The translations under genes were made by a program, and so were the position numbers. Source: an uncultured Alphaproteobacteria bacterium (lineage in GTDB: Bacteria > Pseudomonadota > Alphaproteobacteria > HIMB59 > GCA-002718135). Taken from it: DNA of 58,992 bases. How positions within the stretch are numbered: the stretch's first letter is position 1; every line of letters begins with the position of its first letter. Below the pieces are notes generated by a model, which searched no databases, was not told where the DNA came from, and was given only the letters and a program-made list of their open reading frames with translations. The stretch is from NCBI GenBank assembly GCA_902560725.1, contig CACEMR010000009.1, positions 1-58,992 of the forward strand, written 5' to 3'. Shown here in pieces: positions 17,853-29,116 of the stretch.

Positions 17853-18353
17853 TTATTGTTTTGTTATTTCATTAATTTTTTTTGATCTTTTAGATGCTAT
17901 AGATTTTGGAGACTCTGACATCTTAAAAGCATTAAAAGTTGCTTTTAACATATTATGTGGATTAGAAGTTCCAGTCGATTTTGCAACAACATCCTTTACA
18001 CCTAAAGATTCGAAAAGAGCTCTCATTGGACCTCCAGCAATTATTCCAGTTCCAGGCGCTGCTGATCTAAGTATAACTTTCCCAGCACCAAATCTTCCAA
18101 CTATATCATGGTGAATTGTTCTATTTTCTTTCAAATGCACTCTAATCATTTTATTTTTTGCATTTTCTGTTGCTTTTCTAACTGCTTCAGGAACTTCTTT
18201 TGCTTTACCAGTTCCTATGCCAACTCTACCTTTGCTATCGCCCACAATCATGATTGCTGCAAAACCAAACCTTCTTCCACCTTTTACAACCTTAGCAACT
18301 CTATTAATTGTAACTAAGTGTTCACTATATTCAGATTTATCATTATCAATCAT
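17853..18353 (-). CDS. rpsE: 30S ribosomal protein S5
   Basis: 166 residues; double-stranded RNA-binding fold with [19 protein letters not shown] and [20 protein letters not shown], then [30 protein letters not shown]. It contributes to decoding accuracy at the mRNA entry site. Confidence 0.98.
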   Translation of the reverse strand: MIDNDKSEYSEHLVTINRVAKVVKGGRRFGFAAIMIVGDSKGRVGIGTGKAKEVPEAVRKATENAKNKMIRVHLKENRTIHHDIVGRFGAGKVILRSAAPGTGIIAGGPMRALFESLGVKDVVAKSTGTSNPHNMLKATFNAFKMSESPKSIASKRSKKINEITKQ

Positions 18354-18362
18354 AATTTACCT

Positions 18363-18695
18363 CTAAAAATTAAGTCCCTCATTTCTTGCAGCTTCTGCAA
18401 GAATTTTTATTAATCCATGATATTTGTATTTTCCTCTGTCAAAAGAAACATTTTTTATACCTTGAGCAATTATTTTTTTTGCAATTTCTTTTCCAATCAA
18501 TTCAGCAAGTTCTTTTTTCTTTAAGTTTTTATTTTTAATTGCAGGCTGAACAGATGCAGCACTAGCGAGAGTCGTGCCTTTCTTATCATCAATTAATTGC
18601 ACGTAAATATGAGAGTTTGATTTAAAAACTGTTAATCTATTTCTATCAGAAATTTTTTTTAATTTATACCTAATTTTTTCGGCTCTAGTTTTCAT
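18363..18695 (-). CDS. rplR: 50S ribosomal protein L18
   Basis: 110 residues. It begins with [23 protein letters not shown] and ends [26 protein letters not shown], standard for L18, the 5S rRNA-binding protein of the central protuberance. Confidence 0.97.
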   Translation of the reverse strand: MKTRAEKIRYKLKKISDRNRLTVFKSNSHIYVQLIDDKKGTTLASAASVQPAIKNKNLKKKELAELIGKEIAKKIIAQGIKNVSFDRGKYKYHGLIKILAEAARNEGLNF

Positions 18696-18700
18696 AATTA

Positions 18701-19234
18701 CTATTTTTTCTTTCCTTCTTTTCTAAATATATATTCATTACTATACTTAATGCCTTTTCCTTTAAAAGGTTCAGGTTTTCTGAAAGATCTTATTTTGGCT
18801 GCAGCAGCGCCTAATTTTTCTTTGTTAAAACTTGAGAGTTTTATAATATTTTGTTTGGGACATTCAATTTTAACTTCCTTAGGAATATTAAAATTTATAT
18901 CATGACTATATCCGAGTTGTAATTTTAGGACGGAACCAGATACACTGGCTCTATAACCTGTTCCATTTAGTTCTAAAGTTTTCGAAAAACCATTTGAAAC
19001 ACCATAAATAATATTTGCGACTAAAGCTCTTGTTGTTCCCCAAATAGGATCTTTTTTTGTATTTTCGTCTTTTGGAATAACTCTAATATCTTCATCTGAT
19101 ATGTTTATAGAAAAACTAGGCTTTATGTTAATACTCATTTCACCCAATTTTCCTTTTGCTGAAAAAATACCATTCTCAAAATTGCATTGGATATCTTTAT
19201 CAATTTTTATAGAATTTTTAGCTATTCTCGACAT
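18701..19234 (-). CDS. rplF: 50S ribosomal protein L6
   Basis: 177 residues; MSRIAKNSIKI start, the central LELNGTGYRAS and the C-terminal IRSFRKPEPFKGKGIKY motif identify L6, located near the factor-binding site. Its ATG overlaps the rpsH stop by one base. Confidence 0.97.
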   Translation of the reverse strand: MSRIAKNSIKIDKDIQCNFENGIFSAKGKLGEMSINIKPSFSINISDEDIRVIPKDENTKKDPIWGTTRALVANIIYGVSNGFSKTLELNGTGYRASVSGSVLKLQLGYSHDINFNIPKEVKIECPKQNIIKLSSFNKEKLGAAAAKIRSFRKPEPFKGKGIKYSNEYIFRKEGKKK

Positions 19235-19632
19235 TAAAAAACCTCACAGAGAACTTCACCACCAACATTATTTTTTCTTGCTTGCTGATCTGACATAACG
19301 CCTTTAGGTGTTGATAATATTGAAATACCTAATCCACCATAAGGTTTTTCTAATTCACTTATTTTTGAATAAACCCTAATTCCTGGTTTGGATATTCTTT
19401 TGATTCTTTTTATAACTGGAGTTCCATTATAGTATTTTAAATCTATTTTAATTGAGCTTATACCTTTTCTCTCTTCAATATCTTTAAAATCTCTTATGTA
19501 TCCTTCCTCTTTTAGAACAGAAAGCACATTGATGTTTAACTTAGATTTATAACATGATGTAAATGTTTTTTTTGCTCTGTGAGCATTTTTAATTCTTGCT
19601 AACATATCAGATAGTGCATCATTAAAAGCCAT
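19234..19632 (-). CDS. rpsH: 30S ribosomal protein S8
   Basis: 132 residues. NDALSDMLARIKNAHRAKK at the start and GLGISILSTPKGVMSDQQARKNNVGGEVLCEVF at the end, interrupted only by normal variation, mark S8. In E. coli S8 is the spc-operon autoregulator; no obvious mimic of its rRNA site was recognised here. Confidence 0.97.
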   Translation of the reverse strand: MAFNDALSDMLARIKNAHRAKKTFTSCYKSKLNINVLSVLKEEGYIRDFKDIEERKGISSIKIDLKYYNGTPVIKRIKRISKPGIRVYSKISELEKPYGGLGISILSTPKGVMSDQQARKNNVGGEVLCEVF

Positions 19633-19644
19633 TATACAATCTCC

Positions 19645-19950
19645 CTACCAACTCGATTTAACAACTCCTGGTAAATCACCAGTCATTGATAACTCTCTAA
19701 TTTTAATTCTAGATAAACCAAATTTTCTATAAACACCTCTTGATCTTCCTGTTAACTCACATCTGTTTCGATGTCTAATTGATGAGCTATTTCGTGGAAG
19801 TTCATTTAATTTGTTCTGATATTTGATTCTTTCTTCCAAGCTTAATTTCTTATCTTTAATTTTAGATTTTAAAATTTTTCTTCTTGAGCTTAATTTATTG
19901 ATTAATTTAAATCTTGAATTATTTTTTTGAACTGAACTTGCTTTAGCCAT
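19645..19950 (-). CDS. rpsN: 30S ribosomal protein S14 (zinc-independent type)
   Basis: 101 residues, the long form without the CxxC pairs. [23 protein letters not shown] and the C-terminal [11 protein letters not shown] are diagnostic. It lies 7 bp after rplE. Confidence 0.97.
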   Translation of the reverse strand: MAKASSVQKNNSRFKLINKLSSRRKILKSKIKDKKLSLEERIKYQNKLNELPRNSSSIRHRNRCELTGRSRGVYRKFGLSRIKIRELSMTGDLPGVVKSSW

Positions 19951-19957
19951 TTTACTC

Positions 19958-20509
19958 CTAATTAACTCTATTATCTATAAAAGGCATATTGAAACTTTTT
20001 AAAAGTTCAAGTGCACCTTTATCATTTTTTGCTGTAGTACAAATAGTTATATCTAAACCTCTTACTTTATCAATTTTATCAAAATTAATTTCCGGAAAAA
20101 TAACATGCTCTTTAATACCCATTGAATAGTTACCATTTCCATCAAAGCTATTTGGATTTAATCCTCTAAAATCTCTAATTCTTGGAATTGCAATATTTAC
20201 TAATCTATCCAGAAATTCATACATAATTTTATTTCTAAGTGTAACCATAGCACCTAAAGGCATATCAGCACGGATTTTAAAACCTGAAATTGCCTTCTTT
20301 GCTTTTGTTTTAACTGCTTTTTGACCTGATATAAGAGTAAGATCCTCAACAGCTTTATCAATTAGTTTAGAATCTTCTTTTCCTTCTCCAATTCCCATGT
20401 TTAATACTATTTTTCCTATTTTTGGAACTTCATGGATATTTTTAAGATCTAATTTAGTCATTAAATCTGTCTTAATATTTTTTTTATAAAGATCTAATAA
20501 TCTGCTCAT
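19958..20509 (-). CDS. rplE: 50S ribosomal protein L5
   Basis: 183 residues; [34 protein letters not shown] and GITFPEI-equivalent [11 protein letters not shown] place it as L5, a 5S rRNA-binding protein. Confidence 0.97.
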   Translation of the reverse strand: MSRLLDLYKKNIKTDLMTKLDLKNIHEVPKIGKIVLNMGIGEGKEDSKLIDKAVEDLTLISGQKAVKTKAKKAISGFKIRADMPLGAMVTLRNKIMYEFLDRLVNIAIPRIRDFRGLNPNSFDGNGNYSMGIKEHVIFPEINFDKIDKVRGLDITICTTAKNDKGALELLKSFNMPFIDNRVN

Positions 20510-20510
20510 A

Positions 20511-20825
20511 TTAAATTTCCTTACCAGACGCCTTGTTAATTCTTATTTTTTTATCTTTTGAAATTTTAAAACCAATTCTTACTGGTTTATCAGCAGAAGT
20601 ATCAAAGAAAGATAAATTAGAAATATGAATTGGCATATCTTTTTCAATTATACCGCCAGGTTGATTGTTGTCAGGTTTTTGATTTTTTTTAACTTTATTA
20701 ATATCAGATACTATTGCTTTATCTAATTTAGGTAACATTTTCACTATCTTACCTTTTTTGCCTTTATCCTTTCCAGAAAGTACAATAACATCATCACCTT
20801 TTTTTAATTTAAATTTTTTATTCAT
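20511..20825 (-). CDS. rplX: 50S ribosomal protein L24
   Basis: 104 residues with an N-terminal KOW motif (KKGDDVIVLSGKDKGKKGKI). Assembly-initiator protein of the large subunit. It overlaps rplN by one base. Confidence 0.97.
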   Translation of the reverse strand: MNKKFKLKKGDDVIVLSGKDKGKKGKIVKMLPKLDKAIVSDINKVKKNQKPDNNQPGGIIEKDMPIHISNLSFFDTSADKPVRIGFKISKDKKIRINKASGKEI

Positions 20826-21193
20826 TATAATACCTCAGGTGCAAGACTAATTATTTTCATAAATTTTTTACTTCTTAATTCACGTGTTACTGGTCCAAAT
20901 ATTCTTGTTGCTATTGGCTCTTCTTGTTTGTCTAATAAAACAGCAGCATTTTTATCAAATCTAATTGAACTTCCATCTGATCTTAGAAAATCTTTAGATG
21001 TTCTAACTATTACAGCTTTGTATACATCTCCTTTTTTTACTTTAGATCTTGGAATAGCATCTTTAATTGAAACTACAATCACATCTCCAATAGAGGCTGA
21101 TCTTCTTTTTGATCCCCCTAGTACTTTAATACACTGTATTTTTCTTGCTCCAGAATTATCAGCAACAAAAAGTTTTGATTGCATTTGTATCAT
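20825..21193 (-). CDS. rplN: 50S ribosomal protein L14
   Basis: 122 residues, [22 protein letters not shown] and [24 protein letters not shown]. Intersubunit-bridge protein. It overlaps rpsQ by 4 bp. Confidence 0.98.
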   Translation of the reverse strand: MIQMQSKLFVADNSGARKIQCIKVLGGSKRRSASIGDVIVVSIKDAIPRSKVKKGDVYKAVIVRTSKDFLRSDGSSIRFDKNAAVLLDKQEEPIATRIFGPVTRELRSKKFMKIISLAPEVL

Positions 21194-21435
21194 TTTTTAT
21201 CTCCACTATTTGATAAAACAATCCAGCTTTTTTGCTTTGATATTGGCTTTGACTCCACAATAGAAACTAAATCTCCAACCTTGAACTCATTCATTTCATC
21301 ATGTGCGTGATATTTTTTTGATCTACTAATTATTTTTCTGTATAATTTGTGCTTTACTCTTCTTGTTACCTTTACAACTACTGTCTTATCTGAAGAAGAA
21401 CTAATAACTATACCTGATAATAATCTTTTAGACAT
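21190..21435 (-). CDS. rpsQ: 30S ribosomal protein S17
   Basis: 81 residues from MSKRLLSG. An in-frame ATG lies five codons upstream, but that stretch contains AGGAGATAAGA, which makes a good ribosome-binding site for the downstream ATG, so I chose the latter. [27 protein letters not shown] is typical S17. Confidence 0.95.
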   Translation of the reverse strand: MSKRLLSGIVISSSSDKTVVVKVTRRVKHKLYRKIISRSKKYHAHDEMNEFKVGDLVSIVESKPISKQKSWIVLSNSGDKK

Positions 21436-21637
21436 TCTTATCTCCTGCATTTTTAATTAATTCTCCATATTGTGTTTTTAATTGTGCTATATTTTTTCTT
21501 GTTTTTTTTATGTTTGATGTTTTTTCAAGTTGCCCTGATGATTTTTGAAAATGAAAGTTAATTAAAGATTTTTTTAAATTTAAAATTTCTTCTTTAATTT
21601 TTTTTAAATCTTTAGTTTTTTCAATTTTTTTTATCAT
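21428..21637 (-). CDS. rpmC: 50S ribosomal protein L29
   Basis: 69 residues, two helices, [21 protein letters not shown] and [16 protein letters not shown]. It lies between rplP and rpsQ with overlaps on both sides. Confidence 0.95.
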   Translation of the reverse strand: MIKKIEKTKDLKKIKEEILNLKKSLINFHFQKSSGQLEKTSNIKKTRKNIAQLKTQYGELIKNAGDKNV

Positions 21638-22050
21638 ATATTTCTTTCTACAAACTTACATTTAATAGGAAGTTTTGCTGCAGCTAAGGTCATAGCTTTT
21701 CTAGCGTCTTTTATATCTACACCATCAACTTCAAACATTATTCTGCCGGGTTTTACTCTACATGCCCAAAATTCAATTGAACCTTTTCCTTTTCCCATTC
21801 TTACCTCTGCAGGTTTCTTTGAAACGGGTACATCAGGAAAAATTCTAATCCACATACGGCCTGCTCTCTTTAAATATCTTGTGATAGCTTTTCTTGCAGC
21901 TTCGATTTGTCTCGATGTAACTCTGTCTGGTTGCATTGCTTTTAAGCCGTAACTCCCATAATTCAATGCATAGTTACCTTTTGAATTTCCATGGATACGA
22001 CCCTTGAATTGTTTTCTAAACTTTGTTTTTTTTGGCGAAAGCATATTCAT
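21634..22050 (-). CDS. rplP: 50S ribosomal protein L16
   Basis: 138 residues; [47 protein letters not shown] and [19 protein letters not shown] are diagnostic. Two ATGs lie two codons apart (22050 and 22044). GGGAG nine bases before the first favours 22050, while most homologues begin at MLSP, so the start is uncertain by two residues. Confidence 0.96.
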   Translation of the reverse strand: MNMLSPKKTKFRKQFKGRIHGNSKGNYALNYGSYGLKAMQPDRVTSRQIEAARKAITRYLKRAGRMWIRIFPDVPVSKKPAEVRMGKGKGSIEFWACRVKPGRIMFEVDGVDIKDARKAMTLAAAKLPIKCKFVERNI

Positions 22051-22727
22051 TATCTAACACTCCCTTGATCAATTTGTTTTTTTTCACTAGCATAAGGATC
22101 TTTGGTTAAAATTTCACCTTTGTTTATCCAAACTTTTATTCCACATATTCCATAAGTTGTATCAGCTTCAGCAGTTGCATAATCAATATCGCCTCTTAAC
22201 GTGTGAAGAGGGACACTACCTTCATGATATTTTTCAGTTCTAGCTATTTCAGCGCCGCCCAATCTTCCACTACATACCACCTTAACTCCTTTAGCACCTA
22301 ATCTCATTGCCGATTGAACTGCTTTTTTCATGGCTCTTCTAAAAGAAATTCTTTTTTCAAGCTGATTTGCTATGTTTTCTGCTACAAGTTTTGCCTCAAC
22401 TTCAGGCTTCCTTACTTCTTTTATATCTAAGAAAACTTCTAGATTAGACATCTTTGCAAGAGTGTTTTTTAACGTTTCAATATCAGCACCTTTTTTTCCA
22501 ATAATGATTCCTGGTCTAGAACTAAAAATTGATAATCTTAATTTTTTTGCGGCTCTTTCAATATTAATTTTAGAAATACTCGCATTCTTAAGTTTACTTT
22601 CAACATAGTTTTTGATTTTAATATCTTGATGAAGCAGTTTTGTATATTCTGATTTAGAAAACCATCTTGAAGACCAAGTTTTATTAATTCCTAATCTAAT
22701 GCCATGCGGATTAACTTTTTGTCCCAT
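22050..22727 (-). CDS. rpsC: 30S ribosomal protein S3
   Basis: 225 residues: N-terminal [21 protein letters not shown] domain with [16 protein letters not shown] (GXXG loop), and the C-terminal [27 protein letters not shown] [21 protein letters not shown]. mRNA entry-channel protein. Confidence 0.98.
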   Translation of the reverse strand: MGQKVNPHGIRLGINKTWSSRWFSKSEYTKLLHQDIKIKNYVESKLKNASISKINIERAAKKLRLSIFSSRPGIIIGKKGADIETLKNTLAKMSNLEVFLDIKEVRKPEVEAKLVAENIANQLEKRISFRRAMKKAVQSAMRLGAKGVKVVCSGRLGGAEIARTEKYHEGSVPLHTLRGDIDYATAEADTTYGICGIKVWINKGEILTKDPYASEKKQIDQGSVR

Positions 22728-23098
22728 TATTTTGTTACCTTTTTTTTCTCTGATCGTTCTTCCACCACAATTGTAATTTTGCTGAAAGGTTTGATTATAG
22801 ATCCTGCTCTTCCTTTTGCTCTAGGTCTCCATCTTTTCATCCTTATACTTTTTCCAACAAAGGCTTCTTTAATAAAAAGATTATCAATATCAAGTTGCTT
22901 ATTATTTTCGGCATTTGCTATTGCAGCATTTAGAACTTTTAAAACATTTTTAGATATTCTCTTTTCAGAGAATTTAAGTTGATTAATAGCTGTATTAACC
23001 TTCTTATTTACTATACTTTTAGCAATGAAAGATAGTTTTAGAGGACTAACTCGTATCATATTATCTTTTGCCAAAGCTGTAGTATTATTTTGACTCAT
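22727..23098 (-). CDS. rplV: 50S ribosomal protein L22
   Basis: 123 residues. [18 protein letters not shown] and the exit-tunnel hairpin region [20 protein letters not shown] are typical. It overlaps rpsS by 4 bp. Confidence 0.97.
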   Translation of the reverse strand: MSQNNTTALAKDNMIRVSPLKLSFIAKSIVNKKVNTAINQLKFSEKRISKNVLKVLNAAIANAENNKQLDIDNLFIKEAFVGKSIRMKRWRPRAKGRAGSIIKPFSKITIVVEERSEKKKVTK

Positions 23099-23376
23099 TT
23101 CTTTTCAGCCTTCTTATCTGCAGCAGTATGACCTTTGAATGATCTTGTTGGTGAAAACTCACCAAGTTTGTGACCAACCATTTGCTCACTTACAGTTACT
23201 GGTACGAATTTTTGCCCATTATAAACACCAAATGTTAGACCAACAAATTGAGGAAGGATAGTAGACCTTCTTGACCAAGTCTTTATAACTTCTTTTCTAC
23301 CAGATTGTGCGAGTTTTTCAGCTTTTTTGATTAATTGCATATCAACAAATGGTCCTTTCCAAATTGATCTAGTCAC
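23095..23376 (-). CDS. rpsS: 30S ribosomal protein S19
   Basis: 93 residues, [32 protein letters not shown] and [16 protein letters not shown]. Small-subunit head protein. One-base overlap with rplB. Confidence 0.98.
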   Translation of the reverse strand: MTRSIWKGPFVDMQLIKKAEKLAQSGRKEVIKTWSRRSTILPQFVGLTFGVYNGQKFVPVTVSEQMVGHKLGEFSPTRSFKGHTAADKKAEKK

Positions 23377-24197
23377 TATTTTTTTCTCCTTTTAATTATA
23401 AAAACATTAGTTTTTTTATTATTTCTTGTTTTCTTTCCCTTTGTAGAAACACCCCAAGGAGTAACTGGATTTCTACCACCAGACGTTCTTCCTTCACCAC
23501 CTCCGTGTGGATGATCTACTGGATTCATTACAACACCTCGAACTTTAGGCCTAAAGCCTAAGTATCTCTTTCTCCCAGCTTTTCCCAACTTTATATTCTT
23601 TTGATCAGCATTAGATACTTCACCTATAGTAGCTTTTGAATTCTTATTTATGTGTCTTATCTCACCTGATACTAATTTAACTTGAACATATGGTGATTCT
23701 TTTGAAACTATCTGTGCTGACGATCCTGCTGATCTAATTAGCTGAGCTCCAGCTCCGGGTTTTAATTCTATATTATGAACATTTGTACCTACTGGGATAT
23801 TTTTAATAGGCATACAATTACCATTCTTGATTTCAACATTATCACCAGATTTTAACTTATCACCTACATTTACGTTTTTTGGGCAAATTATATATCTTAA
23901 TTCTCCATCCTCATATTTTAATAATGATATAAAAGCAGATCTATTTGGATCATATTCGTTTCTGATTACTTCGGCATTAACATCAAATTTATTCCTTTTA
24001 AAATCTATCAATCTATATTTTCTTTTAACACCACCGCCCATTCTTCGTGAAGTTATCCTTCCTTGATTATTTCTTCCACCAGTAGAAACTAATGGCTTAG
24101 TAAGTGATTTAACTGGTTTGTCACTTGAAAGATGTTTTTTTGAAACTAAAACTGTTCCTCTTAATCCCGGTGTAATTGGCTTAAACTTTTTTAACAT
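23376..24197 (-). CDS. rplB: 50S ribosomal protein L2
   Basis: 273 residues; [40 protein letters not shown] and the catalytic-region [17 protein letters not shown] with its conserved histidine. Peptidyl-transferase assembly protein. Confidence 0.98.
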   Translation of the reverse strand: MLKKFKPITPGLRGTVLVSKKHLSSDKPVKSLTKPLVSTGGRNNQGRITSRRMGGGVKRKYRLIDFKRNKFDVNAEVIRNEYDPNRSAFISLLKYEDGELRYIICPKNVNVGDKLKSGDNVEIKNGNCMPIKNIPVGTNVHNIELKPGAGAQLIRSAGSSAQIVSKESPYVQVKLVSGEIRHINKNSKATIGEVSNADQKNIKLGKAGRKRYLGFRPKVRGVVMNPVDHPHGGGEGRTSGGRNPVTPWGVSTKGKKTRNNKKTNVFIIKRRKK

Positions 24198-24514
24198 TAT
24201 TTAATCTCCAAAGAGCTATCAATTGTATTTCCTTCTTTAAGAGTAATAATTGCTTTTTTGAAATCTTTTCTAAAACCATAGGTGCCTTTAAAAGATTTCA
24301 TCTTACCACGATTTATAGAAGTGTTTATTTTTGTAACTTTTACTTTAAATAAAGTTTCAACAGCTTGTTTAATTTCATTAGATGTAGAATTTTTTGAAAC
24401 CATAAATGTATATTGATTATATTGTTGCAAATTAGTAGATTTTTCAGTTGTAATAGGTTTTTTTAAAATGCTCATAGCTCTTTCAGAGGAAATATTATTT
24501 TTTATTTTTTTCAT
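24197..24514 (-). CDS. rplW: 50S ribosomal protein L23
   Basis: 105 residues, ILKKPITTEKSTNLQQYNQYTF and VKVTKINTSINRGKMKSFKG. Tunnel-exit protein, docking site for trigger factor and SRP. It has a slightly longer N-terminus than E. coli L23. Confidence 0.96.
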   Translation of the reverse strand: MKKIKNNISSERAMSILKKPITTEKSTNLQQYNQYTFMVSKNSTSNEIKQAVETLFKVKVTKINTSINRGKMKSFKGTYGFRKDFKKAIITLKEGNTIDSSLEIK

Positions 24515-25134
24515 GAAAGCCTCTCAGAAATTTCTTTTAAACAATTTTGCTCAATGAAAATCTTATCAAATGTAATTAAATCTTTTACGTTAATACCTTT
24601 ATTGTTTAATAATGAAACACTTGGTATATTTGATGATGCTAACTTAAAATTTTTGTCTATTCCAGTTTCTGAATGTAAAAATAATGCGGATTTATAATCA
24701 AAATTTTTTAATTTATTATTAAGATCTTTGGTTTTAAAATTTTCAGATTTAAAAGAGTCAATCAAAATCAATTTATCATCTGAAAGTTTTGAAGATAATG
24801 CTGATTTTATAGCCAGTTTTTTTTCTTTTTTATTAAGATTAAAAGAATGATCTCTGTTAACTGGGCCCATTGATACTGCGCCTCCTCTAAAATTAGGTGG
24901 TTTACTACTTCCTTGTCTTGCATTACCTGTTCCTTTTTGAGAGAAAGGTTTTTTTGCTCTACCACTTACTTCAGATCTAGATTTTGTTTTATGAGAGCCT
25001 GATCGAGATTTTGCATTCTGATATCTTATGTATTGATGAATAATATCAGGAAAAGTTTTTAATCCAAATATTTTCATATCAAGATCCACTTCGCCAACTT
25101 GTTTGTTTTTAAGATTTAAAACTGATTTTTTCAT
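24511..25134 (-). CDS. rplD: 50S ribosomal protein L4
   Basis: 207 residues; the extended loop GRAKKPFSQKGTGNARQGS followed by FRGGAVSMGPVNRDHSFNL is diagnostic. The E. coli protein represses its own operon through an S10 leader; here rpsJ starts on the fusA stop, so there is no space for such a leader. Confidence 0.97.
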   Translation of the reverse strand: MKKSVLNLKNKQVGEVDLDMKIFGLKTFPDIIHQYIRYQNAKSRSGSHKTKSRSEVSGRAKKPFSQKGTGNARQGSSKPPNFRGGAVSMGPVNRDHSFNLNKKEKKLAIKSALSSKLSDDKLILIDSFKSENFKTKDLNNKLKNFDYKSALFLHSETGIDKNFKLASSNIPSVSLLNNKGINVKDLITFDKIFIEQNCLKEISERLS

Positions 25135-25778
25135 TTATTTTTCTTTACCGAGTCTTTTAGATAAATAATCGAATTCTTTTTTCCAGGAATTGATCCTTTT
25201 ACTATTAAAAGATTATTTTTATTATCAACCTCAACCACTTTGAGATTTTGTTTTGTAACTTTTTTAGAACCCATTCTTCCAGCCATTTTTTTTCCCTTAA
25301 AAACTCTTCCAGGATCTTGGTTTTGACCAGTGGAGCCATGTGATCTATGAGAGATTGAAACTCCATGAGATGCTCTTAAGCCTGCAAAGTTATGCCTTTT
25401 CATTACACCAGCAAAGCCCTTGCCTATAGAAATACTGCTAGCATCTATAAATTGATCAACTGTAAAATGATCAACATTAAGAATTGTACCAATTTCAAGT
25501 AAATTATTTTCATCAACTCTAAATTCTTTTAAAATTTTTTTTGGTTTAGAATTTATCTTTGTAAAATTTTTTCTTTGTGCTTTATTAATTTTATTTATAT
25601 CTTTTTTTGTATCAATACTTGCTAATTGAATTGCATTATAACCATCTTTATCATGAGTTTTAATATTAGATACAATGCAATCTTCTATTTTAAGAACGGT
25701 AACATTAGAAGTTGAACCATCCTTATAAAAATAAGAAGAATTTCCTATTTTTGTTGCTATTAAACCTGTTCTATTCAT
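25131..25778 (-). CDS. rplC: 50S ribosomal protein L3
   Basis: 215 residues, GLIATKIGNSSYF at the start and the central GKGFAGVMKRHNFAGLRASHG, GSTGQNQDPGRVFKGKKMAGRMG. The glutamine in TGQNQDPG matches the PrmB methylation site. Confidence 0.97.
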   Translation of the reverse strand: MNRTGLIATKIGNSSYFYKDGSTSNVTVLKIEDCIVSNIKTHDKDGYNAIQLASIDTKKDINKINKAQRKNFTKINSKPKKILKEFRVDENNLLEIGTILNVDHFTVDQFIDASSISIGKGFAGVMKRHNFAGLRASHGVSISHRSHGSTGQNQDPGRVFKGKKMAGRMGSKKVTKQNLKVVEVDNKNNLLIVKGSIPGKKNSIIYLKDSVKKNK

Positions 25779-25780
25779 AT

Positions 25781-26089
25781 TTAAATTTTAATATCCACTT
25801 CTACTCCAGCTGATAGATCAAGTTTCATAAGTGCGTCTACAGTTTGCGGTGTTGGATCAATTATATCAAGTAATCGATTATGAGTTCTAATCTCTAACTG
25901 ATCCCTACTCTTCTTATCAACATGTGGTGATTTATTAACAGTAAATTTTTCAAATCTAGTTGGTAGTGGTATTGGTCCTTTAACTTTAGCACCAGTTCTT
26001 TTGGCAGTATTTATGATATCTAATGTACTGGTATCAAGTAAAGAGTTATCAAAAGCTCTTAATCTAATTCTAATATTTTGATTTTCCAT
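25781..26089 (-). CDS. rpsJ: 30S ribosomal protein S10
   Basis: 102 residues; [43 protein letters not shown] and [11 protein letters not shown] are canonical. Also the NusE component of antitermination. Its ATG shares a base with the fusA stop, so the S10 operon is directly fused to the str operon, with tuf absent between them. Confidence 0.98.
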   Translation of the reverse strand: MENQNIRIRLRAFDNSLLDTSTLDIINTAKRTGAKVKGPIPLPTRFEKFTVNKSPHVDKKSRDQLEIRTHNRLLDIIDPTPQTVDALMKLDLSAGVEVDIKI

Positions 26090-28167
26090 TATGCTAACTT
26101 CGCTTTCACTTCATCTGCAACATTTGATGGTACCTGTTCATAGTGATCAAATTGCATTGTATAATTTGCTCTTCCTTGTGTTAGAGATCTAAGATTATTA
26201 ACATAACCAAACATGTTAGCTAGTGGTACCATTGCGTCTACAACATTAGCATTACCTCTAGTAGACATCTCTTGAACTTGACCTCTTCTACTATTAAGAT
26301 CGCCTATTACGTCACCCATGTATTCCTCAGGTGTTACAACTTCAACTTTCATCATTGGCTCCAATAATACTGGACTCGCCTTAGCTATTCCTTCCCTAAA
26401 AGCGGCTCTGGCCGCTATCTCAAAAGCTAAAACGCTGGAATCAACATCATGATAAGCGCCATCATATAAAACTGCCTTAAAATCAATGCAAGGAAAACCT
26501 GCAATTACACCTGTTTGCTGTTGTGCTATTAATCCCTTTTCTACACCTGGTATATGTTCAGTTGGTATATTTCCACCTTTGATTTGATTTATAAATTCAT
26601 AACCACTTCCTGGTTCTCCTGGCTCAAATTTAATTTTAACCCTTGCAAATTGTCCTGCTCCTCCAGATTGTTTCTTATGAGTATAATCAACATCAAAGAC
26701 ATTTGATATTGTTTCTCGGTAAGCTACCTGCGGTGCACCTACATTAGCTTCAACTTTAAATTCTCTTTTCATTCTATCAACTAATATTTCTAAATGTAAC
26801 TCTCCCATACCCTTAATTATTGTTTGACCACTTTCGTGATCAGTTGTAACTCTAAAACTAGGATCTTCTTGGGCTAATCTACCAAGTGCTTGGCCCATTT
26901 TTTCATGATCAGCCTTTGTTTTAGGTTCTACTGCTACTTCGATTACAGGATCAGGAAAATCCATTCTTTCTAAAATAATAGGTTTATTATTATCACATAG
27001 TGTTTCTCCAGTAGTCACATCTTTTAATCCTACCAAAGCTACAATATCTCCCGCATGAGCTACTTTAATTTCTTCTCTATTGTTTGCATGCATTAGAAGC
27101 ATTCTCCCAATATTTTCTTTTTTACCTGAATTTGAGTTTAATACGGAGTCTTTTGCATTGATAGTACCAGAATATATTCTTGTAAATGTAAGACTTCCAA
27201 CAAATGGGTCTGTCATAATTTTAAATGCTAAAGCGCTAAACGGTTCGTTGTCATCACATTTTCTAGTTAATTCTTTTGAGTCATCATTAACCTCAGAGCC
27301 TTTTACACTTTCTACATCAATTGGTGATGGCATGTAATCTATAACAGCATCAAGTAAAGGTTGTACCCCTTTGTTTTTAAATGCAGAACCGGTTAAAACT
27401 GGAACAAATGATCCTTTAATAGTACCTTTTCTAATACATTTCTTAAGTTCTTCTGTTGAGGGTTCCTTGCCATCAAGATAACTTTCCATTATCTCATCAT
27501 CTTCTTCAACTGCTTTTTCTATAAGCTTTACTCTGTATTCACTGGCTTGATCTTTTAAATCATCGGGAATATCTACAATGTCAAATTTTGCTCCAAGACT
27601 TTCATCTTGCCATATAATTGCATTATTAGATACTAAATCAACTACTCCTTTTAAGCTACTTTCCAAACCTATGGGTAATTGAGTTACAAGCGGGTAGGAA
27701 CCCAATCTTTCACTTATCATATCTACACACATAAAAAAGTTAGCACCCGTTCTATCTAATTTGTTGATAAAGCACATTCTGGGAACATTGTATTTATCAG
27801 CCTGTCTCCATACGGTTTCAGATTGTGGTTCTACACCTGCTACTCCATCAAAAACAGCAACAGCACCGTCTAAAACCTTTAAAGATCTTTCTACTTCAAT
27901 AGTAAAATCAACATGACCCGGAGTATCAATAATATTTATTCTATGATCGTTCCAAAAACAAGTTGTTGCTGCTGAAGTGATTGTTATGCCTCTTTCCTGT
28001 TCTTGTTCCATCCAATCCATTGTTGCAGCACCATCATGAACTTCACCAATCTTATGAGATTTACCGGTGTAATATAAAATTCTTTCAGTTGTTGTAGTTT
28101 TGCCAGCATCAATATGAGCCATTATGCCTATATTTCTATATTTTGATAATGGATGTGATCTCGACAT
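26089..28167 (-). CDS. fusA: Elongation factor G
   Basis: 692 residues from the ATG at 28165-28167 ([12 protein letters not shown]), which is preceded by AGGTGG; an upstream in-frame GTG is rejected. G1 loop [10 protein letters not shown]3 DTPGHVDF, G4 NKLDRTG are present, and the C-terminal domains end normally. It drives ribosomal translocation. No tuf follows it. Confidence 0.98.
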   Translation of the reverse strand: MSRSHPLSKYRNIGIMAHIDAGKTTTTERILYYTGKSHKIGEVHDGAATMDWMEQEQERGITITSAATTCFWNDHRINIIDTPGHVDFTIEVERSLKVLDGAVAVFDGVAGVEPQSETVWRQADKYNVPRMCFINKLDRTGANFFMCVDMISERLGSYPLVTQLPIGLESSLKGVVDLVSNNAIIWQDESLGAKFDIVDIPDDLKDQASEYRVKLIEKAVEEDDEIMESYLDGKEPSTEELKKCIRKGTIKGSFVPVLTGSAFKNKGVQPLLDAVIDYMPSPIDVESVKGSEVNDDSKELTRKCDDNEPFSALAFKIMTDPFVGSLTFTRIYSGTINAKDSVLNSNSGKKENIGRMLLMHANNREEIKVAHAGDIVALVGLKDVTTGETLCDNNKPIILERMDFPDPVIEVAVEPKTKADHEKMGQALGRLAQEDPSFRVTTDHESGQTIIKGMGELHLEILVDRMKREFKVEANVGAPQVAYRETISNVFDVDYTHKKQSGGAGQFARVKIKFEPGEPGSGYEFINQIKGGNIPTEHIPGVEKGLIAQQQTGVIAGFPCIDFKAVLYDGAYHDVDSSVLAFEIAARAAFREGIAKASPVLLEPMMKVEVVTPEEYMGDVIGDLNSRRGQVQEMSTRGNANVVDAMVPLANMFGYVNNLRSLTQGRANYTMQFDHYEQVPSNVADEVKAKLA

Positions 28168-28169
28168 GA

Positions 28170-28640
28170 TTACCACCTAAAGTGAGAGAATGCTCTATTT
28201 GCTTCTGCCATTTTATGAGTCTCTTCTCTTTTTTTAACGGCGTTACCTTTATTATTAAATGCATCTAAAATTTCATTAGCCACTCTTTCTCTCATAGTTT
28301 TTTCATTTCTCTTAATTGCGGAGTCAACTATCCACTTCATAGCTAATGTTTGAGCTCTTTTAGGTCTTACTTCCATAGGTACTTGATAAGTAGCACCACC
28401 AACTCTTCTTGATCTTACTTCTAATGAGGGTTTTACATTATTAAGTGCTTCATGAAAAAAATCTATTGGACTTTTATCTGTTTTTTTTGAAACTATATCA
28501 AAGGCTCCATAAACTATTCTTTCAGAGACAGATTTTTTTCCATCTTCCATAATTCTATTCATGAACTTTGCTAATATTAAATCTTTATATTTATGATCAG
28601 GTAGTATTGTTCTTTTTTCTGCAGCTCTTCTTCTAGACAT
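28170..28640 (-). CDS. rpsG: 30S ribosomal protein S7
   Basis: 156 residues, [38 protein letters not shown] and [15 protein letters not shown]. Head-nucleating small-subunit protein and E. coli str-operon regulator. Confidence 0.98.
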   Translation of the reverse strand: MSRRRAAEKRTILPDHKYKDLILAKFMNRIMEDGKKSVSERIVYGAFDIVSKKTDKSPIDFFHEALNNVKPSLEVRSRRVGGATYQVPMEVRPKRAQTLAMKWIVDSAIKRNEKTMRERVANEILDAFNNKGNAVKKREETHKMAEANRAFSHFRW

Positions 28641-28642
28641 GA

Positions 28643-29014
28643 TTATTTAGGTCGTTTAGCACCGTAAAGTGATCTTCGTTGTTTTCTTGTACTAACGCCT
28701 TGAGTATCAAGAGTACCTCTAAGTATATGGTATCTAACCCCAGGCAAATCTTTTACCCTTCCTCCCCTTATAAGAACAACTGAGTGTTCTTGAAGATTAT
28801 GACCTTCCCCAGGTATATAAGCTGAAACTTCTTGTCCGTTAGTAAGTTTTACTCTGGCAACTTTTCTCAATGCTGAATTTGGTTTTTTTGGAGTAGTTGT
28901 ATAAACTCTTGTGCAAACACCTCTTTTTTGTGGGCTTTGGTCTAGAGCAGGCACTTTATTTCTTTTTTTAACAGTAGTCCTACCTTTACGAACTAGTTGA
29001 TTGATAGTTGGCAT
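28643..29014 (-). CDS. rpsL: 30S ribosomal protein S12
   Basis: 123 residues; [18 protein letters not shown] and [15 protein letters not shown]. The residues where streptomycin-resistance changes arise carry the sensitive lysines in both motifs. The aspartate in VKDLPG matches the RimO modification site. First gene of the str operon, 102 bp after rpoC. Confidence 0.98.
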   Translation of the reverse strand: MPTINQLVRKGRTTVKKRNKVPALDQSPQKRGVCTRVYTTTPKKPNSALRKVARVKLTNGQEVSAYIPGEGHNLQEHSVVLIRGGRVKDLPGVRYHILRGTLDTQGVSTRKQRRSLYGAKRPK

Positions 29015-29075
29015 CTTACTCCCTTAGTTAAGCGTTTGGAATTTAATCCACGACCTTTAACAAATCGTAGGGGTC

Positions 29076-29103
29076 TTTATAAACTGAGAAGAATAAAGTC
29101 AAG
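29076..29103 (-). promoter_or_regulatory. Predicted str-operon promoter upstream of rpsL
   Basis: In the rpoC-rpsL gap the minus strand has CTTGACT (29097-29103) and TATAAA (29076-29081) 15 bp downstream; a 17-bp alternative -10 is TAAAGA. CTTGACT is the same -35 form seen before rpsM. The spacing is short for the best -10, so confidence is moderate. Confidence 0.42.
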
Positions 29104-29116
29104 AGAATATGGTCAA

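Noticed and set aside
20928-21263. 111-codon plus-strand frame over rplN/rpsQ
   Set aside because: Antisense to two ribosomal protein genes; no motif or ribosome-binding site.
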